This document shows positions 26,134 to 36,117 of a stretch of DNA of 64,000 nt, in pieces (the first letter of the stretch is position 1; each line of letters begins with the position of its first letter). Source of the stretch: Halopseudomonas nanhaiensis (GTDB taxonomy: Bacteria; Pseudomonadota; Gammaproteobacteria; Pseudomonadales; Pseudomonadaceae). The DNA is taken from assembly GCF_020025155.1 (NCBI RefSeq), contig NZ_CP073751.1:1240001-1304000 (forward strand), read 5' to 3'. A model generated the notes under the pieces. That model saw only the letters and a list, made by a program, of their open reading frames with translations, made no database searches and had not been told where the DNA came from. The translations under genes were made by a program, and so were the position numbers.

Positions 26134-27585
26134 ATGAATTCCTCGACCTTCCTCGGGAAGCTCTTGTTGTACGTTCCGGTCAAGCTGATCCCTGCGGCTA
26201 CCGGCATATTCTTTATCGTCCTCCTCTATTCGGTTCTGCCCGAAGGTGGATATGTCAGCTATTCAGTGAGCATCGCGAGTGCTCTGATCGCTGCGCAGTT
26301 GGGTAGTGCATGGATAGGTAATTCCTATATTTACTGTGTGGCAAGCGCCGATAATCGAGCGACGCTTTTCTACAGCTGTCTATGGTCCGTCCTTATTATA
26401 GCCCCCGTGGCGGCTATAGCTGCCGGAGTCGTATCGACGGTTTTCGTCGACGATTATGCGTTCTACAACGTCGTGCTGCTGTGCTTCAGCCAAGCGTTGT
26501 TCTTTTTCCTTTCTTCGGTGTATCAAGCGACGTTTCAGGTGCGACATCAGTTGGTCGCCATCCTCCTCCAGGCGGTCGGCCAAGTCGTGACCGTCCTTGT
26601 GATTTTCGAGCGGATAGCAGTGAACTACAAGTTTGCAATCCTGTCGCTATCGGTTGGCTATCTCGCGGCATCCTTGTTTCTCCTGCTGGTTAAGCTGAAG
26701 GAGCACGGTGCGGAAAACTTGATCGTAGGGAAGAAAGCCTTCGTAGCCAGTTTTACGGCCATATATCAATATGGCTCTGCATTGTCGCCGTGGATGCTCG
26801 GAATGCTGATCATGGCTGCCGCAGACCGATTTGCTCTCGGGCACTATAACCTTGCGGGGGGTGATGCCTACCTCTCTTTGAAAGACTTGTTCATAGGCGC
26901 GTCGGGGCTATTAAGCATGCCACTGCTTATGATGGTCCATTCGTTGTTGATCAATCGATTCCGCGAAGGCCATTTCGCGATTGACATCGTCGAAGCTTCA
27001 ATTTCCTTTCTGGTTATTGCCTTTGCCGCGTTATGGGTTGCGCTAGACCTTTGGGGGCTCGAGCTTTTCGAGCGGATTGCTGACAGGCAAGTCGGTTTGT
27101 CGATAAGCACCATCTTTCTGGCATTCTGCGGCGTTTTTCTGGCTTCCGTCTCGGTTTACGCTCAAAAACGGATGGAGGTGCACCGCAAGATAGGTAGGCT
27201 GGCGATACTTTCCATAGGCTGCGCTCTGGTCTCGATCGTACTCTGTTTCATCGCAGGCGCGACAGGAAAGATTCTCGGTGTCGCTGTTGCCGCCGTGCTC
27301 GCACAAATGCTGTATCTGGCTGTCTTGATGTACACTCTTCGCAAGAAAATTCAGCTCGTCAAATTCTGCATGCCGATCCTTTGGGCATTTTTACTATTCG
27401 GCATTGGGGAGCTATTGAGCCATGCCATGGGGCCGTCAAGAAACTCGTTGGGATATTGGATAGGTAGCCTCATGTTGCTCGCAGGTTTTTCTTTTTTCGC
27501 TTGTCTGGCTCTCTGGAAGGGTATCGATTGGAAATCCTTCACAGAACGGGGACGGCGGACATCCATAAGACGAAGCCTGGCTTGA
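26134..27585 (+). CDS. wzx: O-unit flippase, Wzx-like
   Basis: Predicted inner-membrane translocase of the undecaprenyl-linked O-unit. The 483 residues have about 12-14 hydrophobic helices in MOP-superfamily style, with charged loops (KEHGAENLIVGKKAF; AQKRMEVHRKIGR). It is the first gene after the ops element. It is AT-richer than the flanking rfaH but less so than the first cluster's core. Not similar by eye to the wzx at 10349, so the two clusters handle different units. Confidence 0.8.
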   Translation: MNSSTFLGKLLLYVPVKLIPAATGIFFIVLLYSVLPEGGYVSYSVSIASALIAAQLGSAWIGNSYIYCVASADNRATLFYSCLWSVLIIAPVAAIAAGVVSTVFVDDYAFYNVVLLCFSQALFFFLSSVYQATFQVRHQLVAILLQAVGQVVTVLVIFERIAVNYKFAILSLSVGYLAASLFLLLVKLKEHGAENLIVGKKAFVASFTAIYQYGSALSPWMLGMLIMAAADRFALGHYNLAGGDAYLSLKDLFIGASGLLSMPLLMMVHSLLINRFREGHFAIDIVEASISFLVIAFAALWVALDLWGLELFERIADRQVGLSISTIFLAFCGVFLASVSVYAQKRMEVHRKIGRLAILSIGCALVSIVLCFIAGATGKILGVAVAAVLAQMLYLAVLMYTLRKKIQLVKFCMPILWAFLLFGIGELLSHAMGPSRNSLGYWIGSLMLLAGFSFFACLALWKGIDWKSFTERGRRTSIRRSLA

Positions 27586-27638
27586 TGGAGAGTAGCGTTC
27601 CACGCGAAATGCACTAGATACGACTATTAAGGATCCGG

Positions 27639-28970
27639 ATGCTGGATATATTTAAGCTGCACCTAACCCTCGGCAGGAGCGACGCGCTAGTGGCTATCGT
27701 TGCCGCTATGATGTGTATCCCCATCGTGCTGTTTCAGCTACTGGGCTATGACATCAACCCTGCCTTTTTCTTGGTTCCTCTGATTGGACTGGGGTTCTTG
27801 AATGACTTCGATCGCACGGGGGCAGCCTACATACTTTCGATGGTAGCTGGTGTTGTTTCGATATTTGCAGCGGAAGCGGTATCGCCTGACGGCGAGACGA
27901 TCAGGCACCTTCTTTCGTTAGTCCTTATCATGTTCGCGCCTTCATTCTTGTTCTTGGGGCGATTTTTAGCGAAGAGTAGCGGGATTAGCCGGATTTTCTT
28001 CTGGTTTTCCATGTTTTCATCGATATTCCTGATCGTGGTCGCTGCCCGCGTGATTCTTCTGGACCAAGCCGTGAGGATTTACATAGGTTCTCTTGGCTTT
28101 GCGGCCATGAACGCCGAGTTTCTAGGACTGCCGGTTTTTGCGACCTTCGGGGTTCTCAGCCTTGCGCACCTAATTTGTTTGCAAGCCATGATTCTTTGCG
28201 GAACTCTAATTGGCGGTGTGGCGAACCGGTGGCTATCAGCAGTAATGTGGCTCGCTCTTTTATCCGCATCGTTTCTGATCTTCGGAAGTGAGTCACGCAG
28301 CGCGCAGCTGCTGTTGATCTGGATTTTTGGGTCTGTCGTCCTATTTGCATTTCGCGATCGACAGAATGCGCGAAAAGCTCTCTTCGCGCTTCTCGCCCTT
28401 GTCGCTGCGTTTGGTCTCACTTACGTCAGAGGTATAGAGGCGAGTCGGATGTTGTCTTCGCTGGACGCGATCAAGGGGCCAGCGTCTGCACAGGAAGGGC
28501 ACTTGTCAGGAACCGCAGAGGCAGACAGGGTCTGGCAGGAAAAGGCCGATCAGTTTGCCACGGGTCGCATTCAACTTCTCGTTGAAGGTGTAAGTGAGGC
28601 GGTAGCCAGCCCGCTCTTCGGCAATGGTTTCTCAGGGTACGGTCGATATACGTCAGAAGAGATTTCTCCGGGCTTGGCAGCCAATACATCTACTCACGTT
28701 TATTTCCTCACGTTGGTCTGGAAAGGAGGATTGATTTTCTTCATTCCATTCATCGCCATGCTCTTTTTCAACCTGAGCTCGGCAGTTCGACGCACCAGGA
28801 TGAGTGAGCCTTCGCCCGAGCGCTTTTTTGCCTGGTCGGCAGTCTTGATGGCTTTCGGCCCGATGGCGCTAGTCTGGGATATTTTGATAGTTCCAAGCGC
28901 CGGAGCGGTGGCGTTTTTCCTGTTCGGTATGCTCGGCGCAAAGAGACACTCAGTAGGCCCGAGCGCGTAG
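27639..28970 (+). CDS. wzy: O-unit polymerase, Wzy-like
   Basis: Predicted membrane polymerase of 443 residues with about 10-11 helices. A large loop (about 270-340, RMLSSLDAIKGPASAQEGHL...ATGRIQLLVEGV) contains the SPLFGNGFSGYGRYT stretch, resembling O-antigen ligase/polymerase proteins (GNGxxGY). An AAGGA ribosome site lies before the ATG. Position directly after wzx supports the call; a WaaL ligase cannot be excluded. Confidence 0.75.
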   Translation: MLDIFKLHLTLGRSDALVAIVAAMMCIPIVLFQLLGYDINPAFFLVPLIGLGFLNDFDRTGAAYILSMVAGVVSIFAAEAVSPDGETIRHLLSLVLIMFAPSFLFLGRFLAKSSGISRIFFWFSMFSSIFLIVVAARVILLDQAVRIYIGSLGFAAMNAEFLGLPVFATFGVLSLAHLICLQAMILCGTLIGGVANRWLSAVMWLALLSASFLIFGSESRSAQLLLIWIFGSVVLFAFRDRQNARKALFALLALVAAFGLTYVRGIEASRMLSSLDAIKGPASAQEGHLSGTAEADRVWQEKADQFATGRIQLLVEGVSEAVASPLFGNGFSGYGRYTSEEISPGLAANTSTHVYFLTLVWKGGLIFFIPFIAMLFFNLSSAVRRTRMSEPSPERFFAWSAVLMAFGPMALVWDILIVPSAGAVAFFLFGMLGAKRHSVGPSA

Positions 28971-29142
28971 CGTTTTGCGCGCTGCCGACAGTGGTCAGGC
29001 CTTCTGTTTTGCCTGGGGTCTGGACGTTACTATCGCTTCGCTTGGTCCGTGGCAGTTGTTCTGGCGTATACTGCGCTCCGCTTTTTGTTTCACCCGTCAG
29101 CGCCCCGACCGCGACCGTCATTACGATCAGCACTGAGAATCT

Positions 29143-30369
29143 ATGAATATTCTGTTGGTGGGTTTTTGTGTAAGCCCGGACTATTTCGAGAGATACACTG
29201 CTGGCGATGCGCTCCCTCAGGTTGCGGCGTACAAGCTTGAGTCGCGATTCTTGCGTGCTTTGCGCATTGGTGGGGCGCGTGTGCGGACGATTTCCACAGC
29301 GGCAGTCTCGACTTATCCACGCAATCCGCACGTGCTCCTGCCGAGTCAGACTGGGCAAGCTCAGGACGGGCGCGGGGCACGGGTCCTTCCGCTGATCAAC
29401 TTGCCGGTGTTGAAACTCGCGTCGCGCTTTTTGGGGGTGCTGACCGCGTTGATTTCTCAGCCCAGGTCCGAAAAGCCGGTGGTTTGCTTATATTCGGCCC
29501 ATACGCCAAATCTGCTCGCTGCGTATTTGTACTCGACGTTCGTGTCGGCTCCCTTCTTCGTGTACGTGCCGGATCTGCCGGTTTATATGGATATGGGGCT
29601 CAACCGGTCGTTGCCTGTCAAATGGCTGAAAAGGCTGGACGTCAAACTGGTAGATGCCATGCTGGCTCGGGCGAGTGGCGTTTTTGTCGCTGCCAAGCCA
29701 ATGGCTGAGGACAGTTCCGCCTGGGCGCATGTGCCTGCGCTAGTAGTGGAGGGAATATGTGATGACTCGGTCGCGGTGGATGTTGAGTATCCGGCTTCAC
29801 TACCCGACTGCTCAGGCAAAAAAATTATATTTTATGCTGGTTCGGTTAACCGCGCTTACGGCATTGTCGAACTCGTCGAAGCGTTCAAGAGGGCGGGATC
29901 TTCCTACGAGCTCTGGCTGTGCGGCCGTGGCGACCTAGAGGACTACCTGCGAAGCCAATCGCAGGATTGCGCTGCGATCAAATACCTCGGATTCGTACCG
30001 CCCGCGCATGCTCAAGCTATTCAGCAGCGTGCCTCGTTGCTTGCCCTGACCCGTGACCCAGCGGAAAAGTACACTCGGTACTCATTTCCTTCCAAGATTC
30101 TGGAGTACATGGCCAGTGGTGTCCCAGTCATGACAACCAAGCTTGATGGGGTTCCTGCAGAGTACGATGCCTATCTGAACCTCATTGAAGAATTCTCGGT
30201 TGATTGTATAGCGCGGACAATCGAAAGATTGGACCGCATGGATGAAACCGTTTTGCTGCGAAAAGCTGACGATGCCCGTGACTGGCTCTTGCGTGAAAAG
30301 ACCAGCGGTGCAGTCGGCGCAAGAATCGTGCGTTTTGTGGAGGCGAATTGTGAACGAATTTCAAGGTAA
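29143..30369 (+). CDS. Glycosyltransferase (GT4-like)
   Basis: Predicted GT-B transferase of 408 residues, beginning MNILLVGFCVSPDYFERYTA. The C-terminal domain shows KKIIFYAGSVNRAYGIVELV, the KYLGFVPPAHAQAI loop and FPSKILEYMASGVPVMTTKL with the conserved family glutamate. A 172-nt gap separates it from wzy, and its end overlaps fnlA by 20 nt. Acceptor and donor unknown; L-FucNAc or another HexNAc derivative is plausible. Confidence 0.82.
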   Translation: MNILLVGFCVSPDYFERYTAGDALPQVAAYKLESRFLRALRIGGARVRTISTAAVSTYPRNPHVLLPSQTGQAQDGRGARVLPLINLPVLKLASRFLGVLTALISQPRSEKPVVCLYSAHTPNLLAAYLYSTFVSAPFFVYVPDLPVYMDMGLNRSLPVKWLKRLDVKLVDAMLARASGVFVAAKPMAEDSSAWAHVPALVVEGICDDSVAVDVEYPASLPDCSGKKIIFYAGSVNRAYGIVELVEAFKRAGSSYELWLCGRGDLEDYLRSQSQDCAAIKYLGFVPPAHAQAIQQRASLLALTRDPAEKYTRYSFPSKILEYMASGVPVMTTKLDGVPAEYDAYLNLIEEFSVDCIARTIERLDRMDETVLLRKADDARDWLLREKTSGAVGARIVRFVEANCERISR

Positions 30370-31390
30370 GACTCTTCTGATCACCGGCGGCACTGGCTCC
30401 TTCGGTAATGCCGTGCTCAAACGGTTTCTTCAGTCCGAGTTGGGCGAGATCCGAGTTTTTAGCCGCGATGAAAAGAAGCAGGACGACATGCGGAAGATCT
30501 ACAGTCATCCCAAGCTGAAGTTTTACCTGGGGGACGTCAGAGATTATCCGGGCATTCTGAATGCGACACGCGGGGTGGATTACATATTTCATGCAGCCGC
30601 CCTAAAGCAGGTTCCGTCGTGTGAGTTCCATCCGATGGAAGCGGTCAAGACCAACGTGATCGGTACTGAAAACGTGCTGGAAGCGGCGATCCAGAATCAG
30701 GTCAAGCGCGTGGTGTGCTTGAGTACCGATAAAGCGGTGTACCCGATCAACGCAATGGGTATTTCCAAGGCGATGATGGAAAAGGTCATGGTTGCCAAGT
30801 CGCGCCACGCAGATGATGCCAAGACGGTCATCTGTGGCACTCGTTACGGCAACGTGATGGCATCCCGTGGCTCTGTCATTCCCCTATTCATCGAGCAGAT
30901 CAGAGCGGGCAAGCCGCTGACCTTGACCGATCCGAACATGACTCGCTTCATGATGACGCTCTCCGACGCGGTCGACCTGGTCCTGCATGCCTTCGAGCAC
31001 GGCACCAACGGCGATATCTTCGTGCAGAAAGCACCCGCTGCAACCGTGGAAACCCTGGCGCGCGCGCTGGTTGAACTGCTCGACAAACCGGAACACCCGA
31101 TTCAGGTAATCGGAACGCGTCATGGTGAAAAGCTGTACGAAGCACTGCTCAGCCGCGAAGAAATGGCCGCCGCTGAAGAGGCAGGTCAGTACTTCCGGGT
31201 GCCCCCGGACCTGCGCGACCTGAACTACGCGAAGTATGTCGAACAGGGTGAAGAGAAAATCTCCCGTAGTGAAGACTACAACTCTCACAACACCGAACGG
31301 CTGGATGTGGAAGGCATGAAGCGCTTGTTGTTGAGACTCGAGTTCATGCGCGCGATCCAACGTGGCGAATACGCAACGCCGGAGGAATAG
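30350..31390 (+). CDS. fnlA: UDP-GlcNAc 4,6-dehydratase / 5-epimerase of the UDP-L-FucNAc pathway
   Basis: First enzyme of UDP-N-acetyl-L-fucosamine synthesis (FnlA/WbjB/CapE), an SDR acting on UDP-GlcNAc. The GTG at 30350 has GGAGG six bases upstream, giving 346 residues; an in-frame ATG further upstream would extend it implausibly. The NADP loop is TGGTGSFGNAVLKRF, and the active site is STDKAVYPINAMGISKAMMEK, where Met replaces the usual Tyr as in the family. FHAAALKQVPSCEFHPMEA is also typical. It is followed at once by fnlB and fnlC. Confidence 0.93.
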   Translation: MNEFQGKTLLITGGTGSFGNAVLKRFLQSELGEIRVFSRDEKKQDDMRKIYSHPKLKFYLGDVRDYPGILNATRGVDYIFHAAALKQVPSCEFHPMEAVKTNVIGTENVLEAAIQNQVKRVVCLSTDKAVYPINAMGISKAMMEKVMVAKSRHADDAKTVICGTRYGNVMASRGSVIPLFIEQIRAGKPLTLTDPNMTRFMMTLSDAVDLVLHAFEHGTNGDIFVQKAPAATVETLARALVELLDKPEHPIQVIGTRHGEKLYEALLSREEMAAAEEAGQYFRVPPDLRDLNYAKYVEQGEEKISRSEDYNSHNTERLDVEGMKRLLLRLEFMRAIQRGEYATPEE

Positions 31391-31393
31391 CCG

Positions 31394-32512
31394 ATGAAAG
31401 TGCTGATCACCGGAGCGAACGGCTTCGTAGGCAAAAATCTTGTTGCCCACCTGGGGGAGCGCAAGGATGTCGACGTTCACACGTTTACCCGCGAAGACTC
31501 ATTGGAGCGCCTCGGCCAACTGGTCGGGGATGCGGAGTTCATTTTCCACCTGGCGGGGGTGAATAGACCGGAAGACCCAGCGGATTTCACCATAGGCAAC
31601 ACGGATCTCACCCGGGCGCTCTGTGATGCGGTCGCCAGGAGCGGACGCGAGATCCCGTTGATATACACCTCGTCCATTCAGGCCGAAAGTTCCAACCCCT
31701 ACGGCGAGAGTAAGAAGGCAGCGGAGCAGTCGCTGATCGACCTTGCATCGTCGACCGGTTCTCCGGTACACGTTTTCAGGCTGCCGAATGTGTTTGGCAA
31801 GTGGGCCCGGCCCAATTACAACTCGGCTGTCGCGACCTTCTGTCATAACATTTCACGTGGTCTGCCCATCAAGGTGAACGACCCTGACGCCCCGCTTCGA
31901 CTGGTTTACATCGATGACGTGGTGGATTGTTTCGTTTCTCTTATGGACGGTAAGGTCGACGGCCAGCCGTTCATGGACGTCGACCCGGTGTATGCCACCA
32001 CAGTCGGAGCTCTGGCTAGACAGATTCAGGCATTTCGAGACAGCCGCCAGACGCTCACGACGGATGCCGTCGGTACTGGTCTGACGCGCGCGCTTTATTC
32101 CACCTATCTGAGCTATCTGCCGCCCGAGAGCTTCAGCTATACGCTCCCCAAGCACGGGGACGAACGCGGCGTATTCGTCGAAATGCTCAAGACGAAGGAC
32201 TCGGGGCAGTTCTCTTTTTTCACCGCGCATCCGGGTATCACCCGCGGTGGCCATTATCATCACTCGAAAACCGAAAAGTTCCTGGTTATCAAGGGTCAGG
32301 CTTGTTATCGGTTCCGACACATCGTCACGGGTGAATTTTACGAGCTGTTCGCATCGGGTGATGAGCCAGTAGTCGTTGAAACCGTACCCGGCTGGACCCA
32401 TGACATTACCAATGTCGGAAGTGACGAAATGCTGGTGATGCTCTGGGCGAACGAGATTTTCGACCGGGAGCGGCCGGATACCTACGCCAGGCCGGTGGGC
32501 ACTGAAGCTTGA
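31394..32512 (+). CDS. fnlB: Bifunctional reductase / 3-epimerase of the UDP-L-FucNAc pathway
   Basis: FnlB/WbjC/CapF type enzyme converting the keto intermediate to UDP-6-deoxy-L-talosamine derivative. The 372 residues contain an N-terminal SDR domain (TGANGFVGKNL; YTSSIQAESSNPYGESKKAAE with the catalytic Tyr-Lys). A C-terminal cupin domain begins near 250 (KHGDERGVFVEML, GGHYHHSKTEKFLVI with metal histidines). GGAGGA lies before the ATG, 3 nt after fnlA. Confidence 0.93.
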   Translation: MKVLITGANGFVGKNLVAHLGERKDVDVHTFTREDSLERLGQLVGDAEFIFHLAGVNRPEDPADFTIGNTDLTRALCDAVARSGREIPLIYTSSIQAESSNPYGESKKAAEQSLIDLASSTGSPVHVFRLPNVFGKWARPNYNSAVATFCHNISRGLPIKVNDPDAPLRLVYIDDVVDCFVSLMDGKVDGQPFMDVDPVYATTVGALARQIQAFRDSRQTLTTDAVGTGLTRALYSTYLSYLPPESFSYTLPKHGDERGVFVEMLKTKDSGQFSFFTAHPGITRGGHYHHSKTEKFLVIKGQACYRFRHIVTGEFYELFASGDEPVVVETVPGWTHDITNVGSDEMLVMLWANEIFDRERPDTYARPVGTEA

Positions 32513-32530
32513 CTGCTACAAGGATTTCAA

Positions 32531-33661
32531 ATGAAGAAACTTAAGGTCGTGACGGTGGTGGGCACCCGTCCGGAAATCATTCGGCTTTCTCGGGTCATGG
32601 CAAAGCTGGACGAACATTGCGAACATATCCTGGTTCACACTGGCCAAAACTACGATTACGAACTCAATGAGATATTTTTTCAGGACTTGGAAATAAGAAA
32701 GCCTGATCATTTTCTCAACGCGGCCGGAGCCAGCGGAGCGGAGACAATCGGCAATGTCATCATCGCTGTGGACAAGGTCCTGGCTCAGGTTCAGCCAGAC
32801 GCTTTGCTGGTGCTGGGCGATACTAACAGCTGCATGGCGGTCATTCCTGCCAAGCGCCGGAAAATCCCGACTTTTCATATGGAGGCGGGTAACCGCTGTT
32901 TCGATATGCGGGTTCCGGAGGAGATCAACCGCCGCATCGTCGACCATACTGCAGACATCAACTTGACCTATAGCACCATCGCGCGGGACTACCTGCTGCG
33001 CGAGGGGCTGTCACCGGATATGGTCATCAAGACCGGCAGCCCGATGTACGAGGTGCTCAACCATTACCGATCCGGCATCGAGAATTCGGACATACTCCAA
33101 CGCCTGGGACTGGAAGCTGGCAAGTTCTTCGTCGTGAGCGCTCACCGGGAAGAGAACATCGATTCGGATGCCAACTTCTCCGGCTTGGTCGATGTGCTGA
33201 ATACCGTCGCGGAGCAGTACGGGTTTCCGGTCATCGTATCGACGCACCCGCGAACCCAAAAACGCGTCGATGCACTCGGAGTCGATTTTCATCCCAATGT
33301 CCAGCTCCTCAAGCCGCTGGGCTTCAAGGACTACAATAAGCTGCAGCTTGCGGCTAAAGCTGTGTTGTCCGACAGCGGCACGATCAATGAAGAGTCATCC
33401 ATCCTCAATTTCCCGGCTTTGAATATCCGTGAAGCGCATGAGCGGCCTGAAGGCATGGAAGAGGCTGCTGCGATGATGGTGGGACTGAACAAGGAGCGTG
33501 TCTTGCAGGGGCTCGCGATATTGGAGGGCCAGCAGCGCGGTGAACAGCGAACGCTTCGGTTGGTTGGCGATTACAGCATGCCGAACGTGGCAGAGAAGGT
33601 CGTGCGCATCGTCCACAGTTATCGTGATTATGTGATGCAGAACGTCTGGAAGCGCTTCTGA
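32531..33661 (+). CDS. fnlC: UDP-N-acetyl sugar 2-epimerase making UDP-L-FucNAc
   Basis: FnlC/WbjD/CapG: epimerises C2 to give UDP-N-acetyl-L-fucosamine. The 376 residues show WecB-fold motifs: VGTRPEIIRLSRVM, HTGQNYDYELNEIFF, LVLGDTNSC, ESSILNFPALNIREAHERPE. The AREAHERPE-type end and the pathway context separate it from WecB. An AAGGA ribosome site lies upstream. Confidence 0.93.
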   Translation: MKKLKVVTVVGTRPEIIRLSRVMAKLDEHCEHILVHTGQNYDYELNEIFFQDLEIRKPDHFLNAAGASGAETIGNVIIAVDKVLAQVQPDALLVLGDTNSCMAVIPAKRRKIPTFHMEAGNRCFDMRVPEEINRRIVDHTADINLTYSTIARDYLLREGLSPDMVIKTGSPMYEVLNHYRSGIENSDILQRLGLEAGKFFVVSAHREENIDSDANFSGLVDVLNTVAEQYGFPVIVSTHPRTQKRVDALGVDFHPNVQLLKPLGFKDYNKLQLAAKAVLSDSGTINEESSILNFPALNIREAHERPEGMEEAAAMMVGLNKERVLQGLAILEGQQRGEQRTLRLVGDYSMPNVAEKVVRIVHSYRDYVMQNVWKRF

Positions 33662-33672
33662 GGGCCGGGCAC

Positions 33673-34827
33673 GTGGGACGCAAACGTACCGACCTCGCAA
33701 TCGTGAACCGTAGCTTCTGGCCTGACAGCCAGGTGATTGGCGAAGGTTTGCTTCAGTTCGCTGAAACTGCTGCCCGAGACCACACTGTCTGCGTTCTGAC
33801 GCAGACGAGTGGTAACCTGGAGCAAACCTTGGCTGACGCTGGCCGGGGAGCGAATGTCCAGATACGTGCCTGTCGATCCTACACGACTTCCGGCAGCGGC
33901 TTGGCCAAGCGTATCGCGGAGGCCATTTTCTTCATGGCGTGGACGTTTTTCAGCCTGGTCCGCGTGAAGCCTGCGACGGTTTATGTCTCGACCAACCCGC
34001 CGGTAGTCGTACCCTTCGTGGTGGCGGTCTACTGTCGATTGTTCCGGGCTGCCTATGTTTACCACCTGCAGGACATTCATCCCGAGGCCGCAAACATTGT
34101 GGTACCGCTGAATCGGCTGGTCTTCAAGGTACTGCAAGCGTTGGATAACTTCACCATCCGGAATGCGGCGGCGGCGGTGACCCTGTCCGAAGACATGAGA
34201 ACCTACATCAACGCTCGCGCTTCAGGTGACATACCAATACACCTGCTCGATAATCCCTCTTTCGACAGGGTGCCAGCGCAAACGGGTTTGCCTGAGGGGG
34301 ATGTCGTGTTCTGCGGCAATGCTGGCCGGTTGCAGCGGATCCCGTTGGTGGTGGCGGCGATACGCGCCTATTTGAAGGCAGGCGGTGGCCTACGGTTCAC
34401 CTTTGCCGGCGGCGGAGTACACGCTCAGGATATCGAAGCATTGGCGTCGGAATATGAGCAGGTGCAATACAAAGGGGTGATCTCCGCGGTCGAGGCGGCC
34501 GAGCTGGTGGCTGGACATCGATGGGCGTTGCTGCCCATCGATGACGAGGTTACGCGTTACGCTTTCCCCAGCAAGTCCTCCGGTTATGCGCTCTCCGGCG
34601 CGGGCGTACTGGCCATATGCGGTGAAGGGACGAGCGTCGCGCGCTGGGTGCGAGATCTGAATCTGGGTGTCGTTTGCGAACCAGAGCACGATGCGCTGAT
34701 AGCTTGTTTTTCGTCTCTGGAGGGTGCGTCTGCGCCGATCACGGTGCCTGACGAACTTAGGGAGCGGCTGCAAATCTCGCATTTCGCACAACGTCTTACA
34801 GATATCACGCTTGCCGGCGGCGCATAA
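33673..34827 (+). CDS. WbuB-like glycosyltransferase (probable L-FucNAc transferase)
   Basis: Predicted GT4 enzyme of 384 residues from a GTG start. The opening TDLAIVNRSFWPDSQVIGEG, the VYVSTNPPVVVPF segment and the YHLQDIHPEAANIV motif are typical of the WbuB group, which in known O-antigens transfers L-FucNAc. The C-terminal domain has FCGNAGRLQRIPLVV and FPSKSSGYALSGAGVLAIC. It lies directly after fnlC, as wbuB does in FucNAc loci. Confidence 0.85.
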   Translation: MGRKRTDLAIVNRSFWPDSQVIGEGLLQFAETAARDHTVCVLTQTSGNLEQTLADAGRGANVQIRACRSYTTSGSGLAKRIAEAIFFMAWTFFSLVRVKPATVYVSTNPPVVVPFVVAVYCRLFRAAYVYHLQDIHPEAANIVVPLNRLVFKVLQALDNFTIRNAAAAVTLSEDMRTYINARASGDIPIHLLDNPSFDRVPAQTGLPEGDVVFCGNAGRLQRIPLVVAAIRAYLKAGGGLRFTFAGGGVHAQDIEALASEYEQVQYKGVISAVEAAELVAGHRWALLPIDDEVTRYAFPSKSSGYALSGAGVLAICGEGTSVARWVRDLNLGVVCEPEHDALIACFSSLEGASAPITVPDELRERLQISHFAQRLTDITLAGGA

Positions 34828-34830
34828 CAA

Positions 34831-35439
34831 GTGGTGGGAATGATGTTGAAGAGAATCATGGATTGTCTGGTCGCCTTGCTTGCCTTGCTATTGCTGGCAC
34901 CTGTGCTTGCTATCGTAGCTTGGCAGGTACGCTGCAACCTTGGAACGCCAGTGTTGTTTCGGCAGGTACGCCCGGGTTTGAATGGTAAGCCGTTCGAGAT
35001 GGTGAAATTCCGCACTATGAAAGACGCGGTTGATGCGAACGGGACTCCCTTGCCTGATTCCGAGCGCCTCACGTCATTCGGCCAGTTTCTTCGTTCGACC
35101 AGTTTGGATGAGTTGCCCGAACTGTGGAATGTCTTGAAAGGCGACATGAGCCTGGTTGGACCACGGCCTTTGTTGATGGAGTACCTTCCGTTGTATTCGG
35201 CTGAGCAGTACCGTCGCCATGAGGTAAGACCGGGAGTCACCGGGTGGGCCCAGGTAAACGGACGTAACGCCTTGGGATGGAATGAAAAGTTCATGCTCGA
35301 CGTCTGGTACGTCGACAATCAAACGCTGTCGTTGGATATCAAGATTCTATTTTTGACCGTGAAAAAAGTGCTAGTGCGCGACGGTATCAGCGCTGATGGC
35401 GAAGCCACAGCAGCGAGATTTACTGGGAATGACTCGTGA
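34831..35439 (+). CDS. PglC-like initiating phosphoglycosyltransferase (small monotopic PHPT)
   Basis: Transfers the first sugar-1-phosphate from its UDP donor to undecaprenyl phosphate at the inner membrane. The 202 residues contain one N-terminal re-entrant hydrophobic helix (DCLVALLALLLLAPVLAIVA), KFRTM, the catalytic Asp-Glu pair in STSLDELPELWNVLKGDMSL, and VGPRPLL. It lacks the four extra helices of WbaP/WcaJ. The start may be GTG 34831 or ATG 34840/34843. Neighbouring pglD- and pglE-like genes point to UDP-N,N'-diacetylbacillosamine as donor. Confidence 0.9.
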   Translation: MVGMMLKRIMDCLVALLALLLLAPVLAIVAWQVRCNLGTPVLFRQVRPGLNGKPFEMVKFRTMKDAVDANGTPLPDSERLTSFGQFLRSTSLDELPELWNVLKGDMSLVGPRPLLMEYLPLYSAEQYRRHEVRPGVTGWAQVNGRNALGWNEKFMLDVWYVDNQTLSLDIKILFLTVKKVLVRDGISADGEATAARFTGNDS

Positions 35440-36053
35440 AGCGGCTGGCTATCTTGGGCGCCAGCGGCCACGGGAAAGTAATCGCCGATTGCGCGGAGGT
35501 TTGCGGCTGGGAGACAGTCATATTTTTCGACGATGCTTGGCCAGCTAAGCGATCGATTTCCAGGTGGTCTGTTGAAGGTGATATGGCGGCCTTGCTAAAG
35601 CGGTTATCAGATTTCGATGGCGTGTTGGTTGCCATAGGTAACAATGCTGTACGGCAGTCCAAGCTGACCGCATTGGCTCAACACGGCGCGAAGCTGACGA
35701 CGTTGGTTCACCCGTCAGCTTTAGTCAGTCGTTCCGCTCGCGTTGGAGTCGGTTCGGTTGTACTTGGCGGGGTCGTGATAAACGTTGATGCTTCAATCGG
35801 TATGGGCGCGATCATCAACACTGGTGCGACAGTTGACCATGACTGCGTGCTTGGAATTGCGGTTCATATCAGCCCAGGAGCTCATTTGGCAGGAGGGGTC
35901 GTAATAGGAGATCAGAGTTGGCTTGGCATCGGTAGTTGTGTTCGCCAGCTAGTGCGTATTGGCTCTGGTGTCACAGTGGGAGCCGGAGCGGCTGTGGTGA
36001 GCGATGTTGCTGACGCATGTACCGTTGTCGGTGTTCCCGCTCGGGTGCTCTGA
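35436..36053 (+). CDS. PglD/NeuD-family sugar N-acetyltransferase
   Basis: Predicted acetyl-CoA dependent acetylation of a UDP-4-amino-6-deoxy sugar. The 205 residues start with a Rossmann-like segment (LAILGASGHGKVIADCA), and a left-handed beta-helix (about 90-205) follows. The catalytic His is in GATVDHDCVLG, with a HISPGAHLAGGVVIGD coil. The GTG start overlaps the preceding stop as GTGA. Size and layout match PglD of Campylobacter. Confidence 0.88.
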   Translation: MKRLAILGASGHGKVIADCAEVCGWETVIFFDDAWPAKRSISRWSVEGDMAALLKRLSDFDGVLVAIGNNAVRQSKLTALAQHGAKLTTLVHPSALVSRSARVGVGSVVLGGVVINVDASIGMGAIINTGATVDHDCVLGIAVHISPGAHLAGGVVIGDQSWLGIGSCVRQLVRIGSGVTVGAGAAVVSDVADACTVVGVPARVL

Positions 36054-36117
36054 CGGGCCTCCACGTCTTCCGATTAATACAGCCAGGACTTGGCTGCCTT
36101 CGTTCCGAGATATTTCT

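Noticed and set aside
26118-26306. 62-codon plus-strand frame at the wzx start
   Set aside because: Out-of-frame shadow of wzx, with a frame that ends after 60 codons and no ribosome site of its own.
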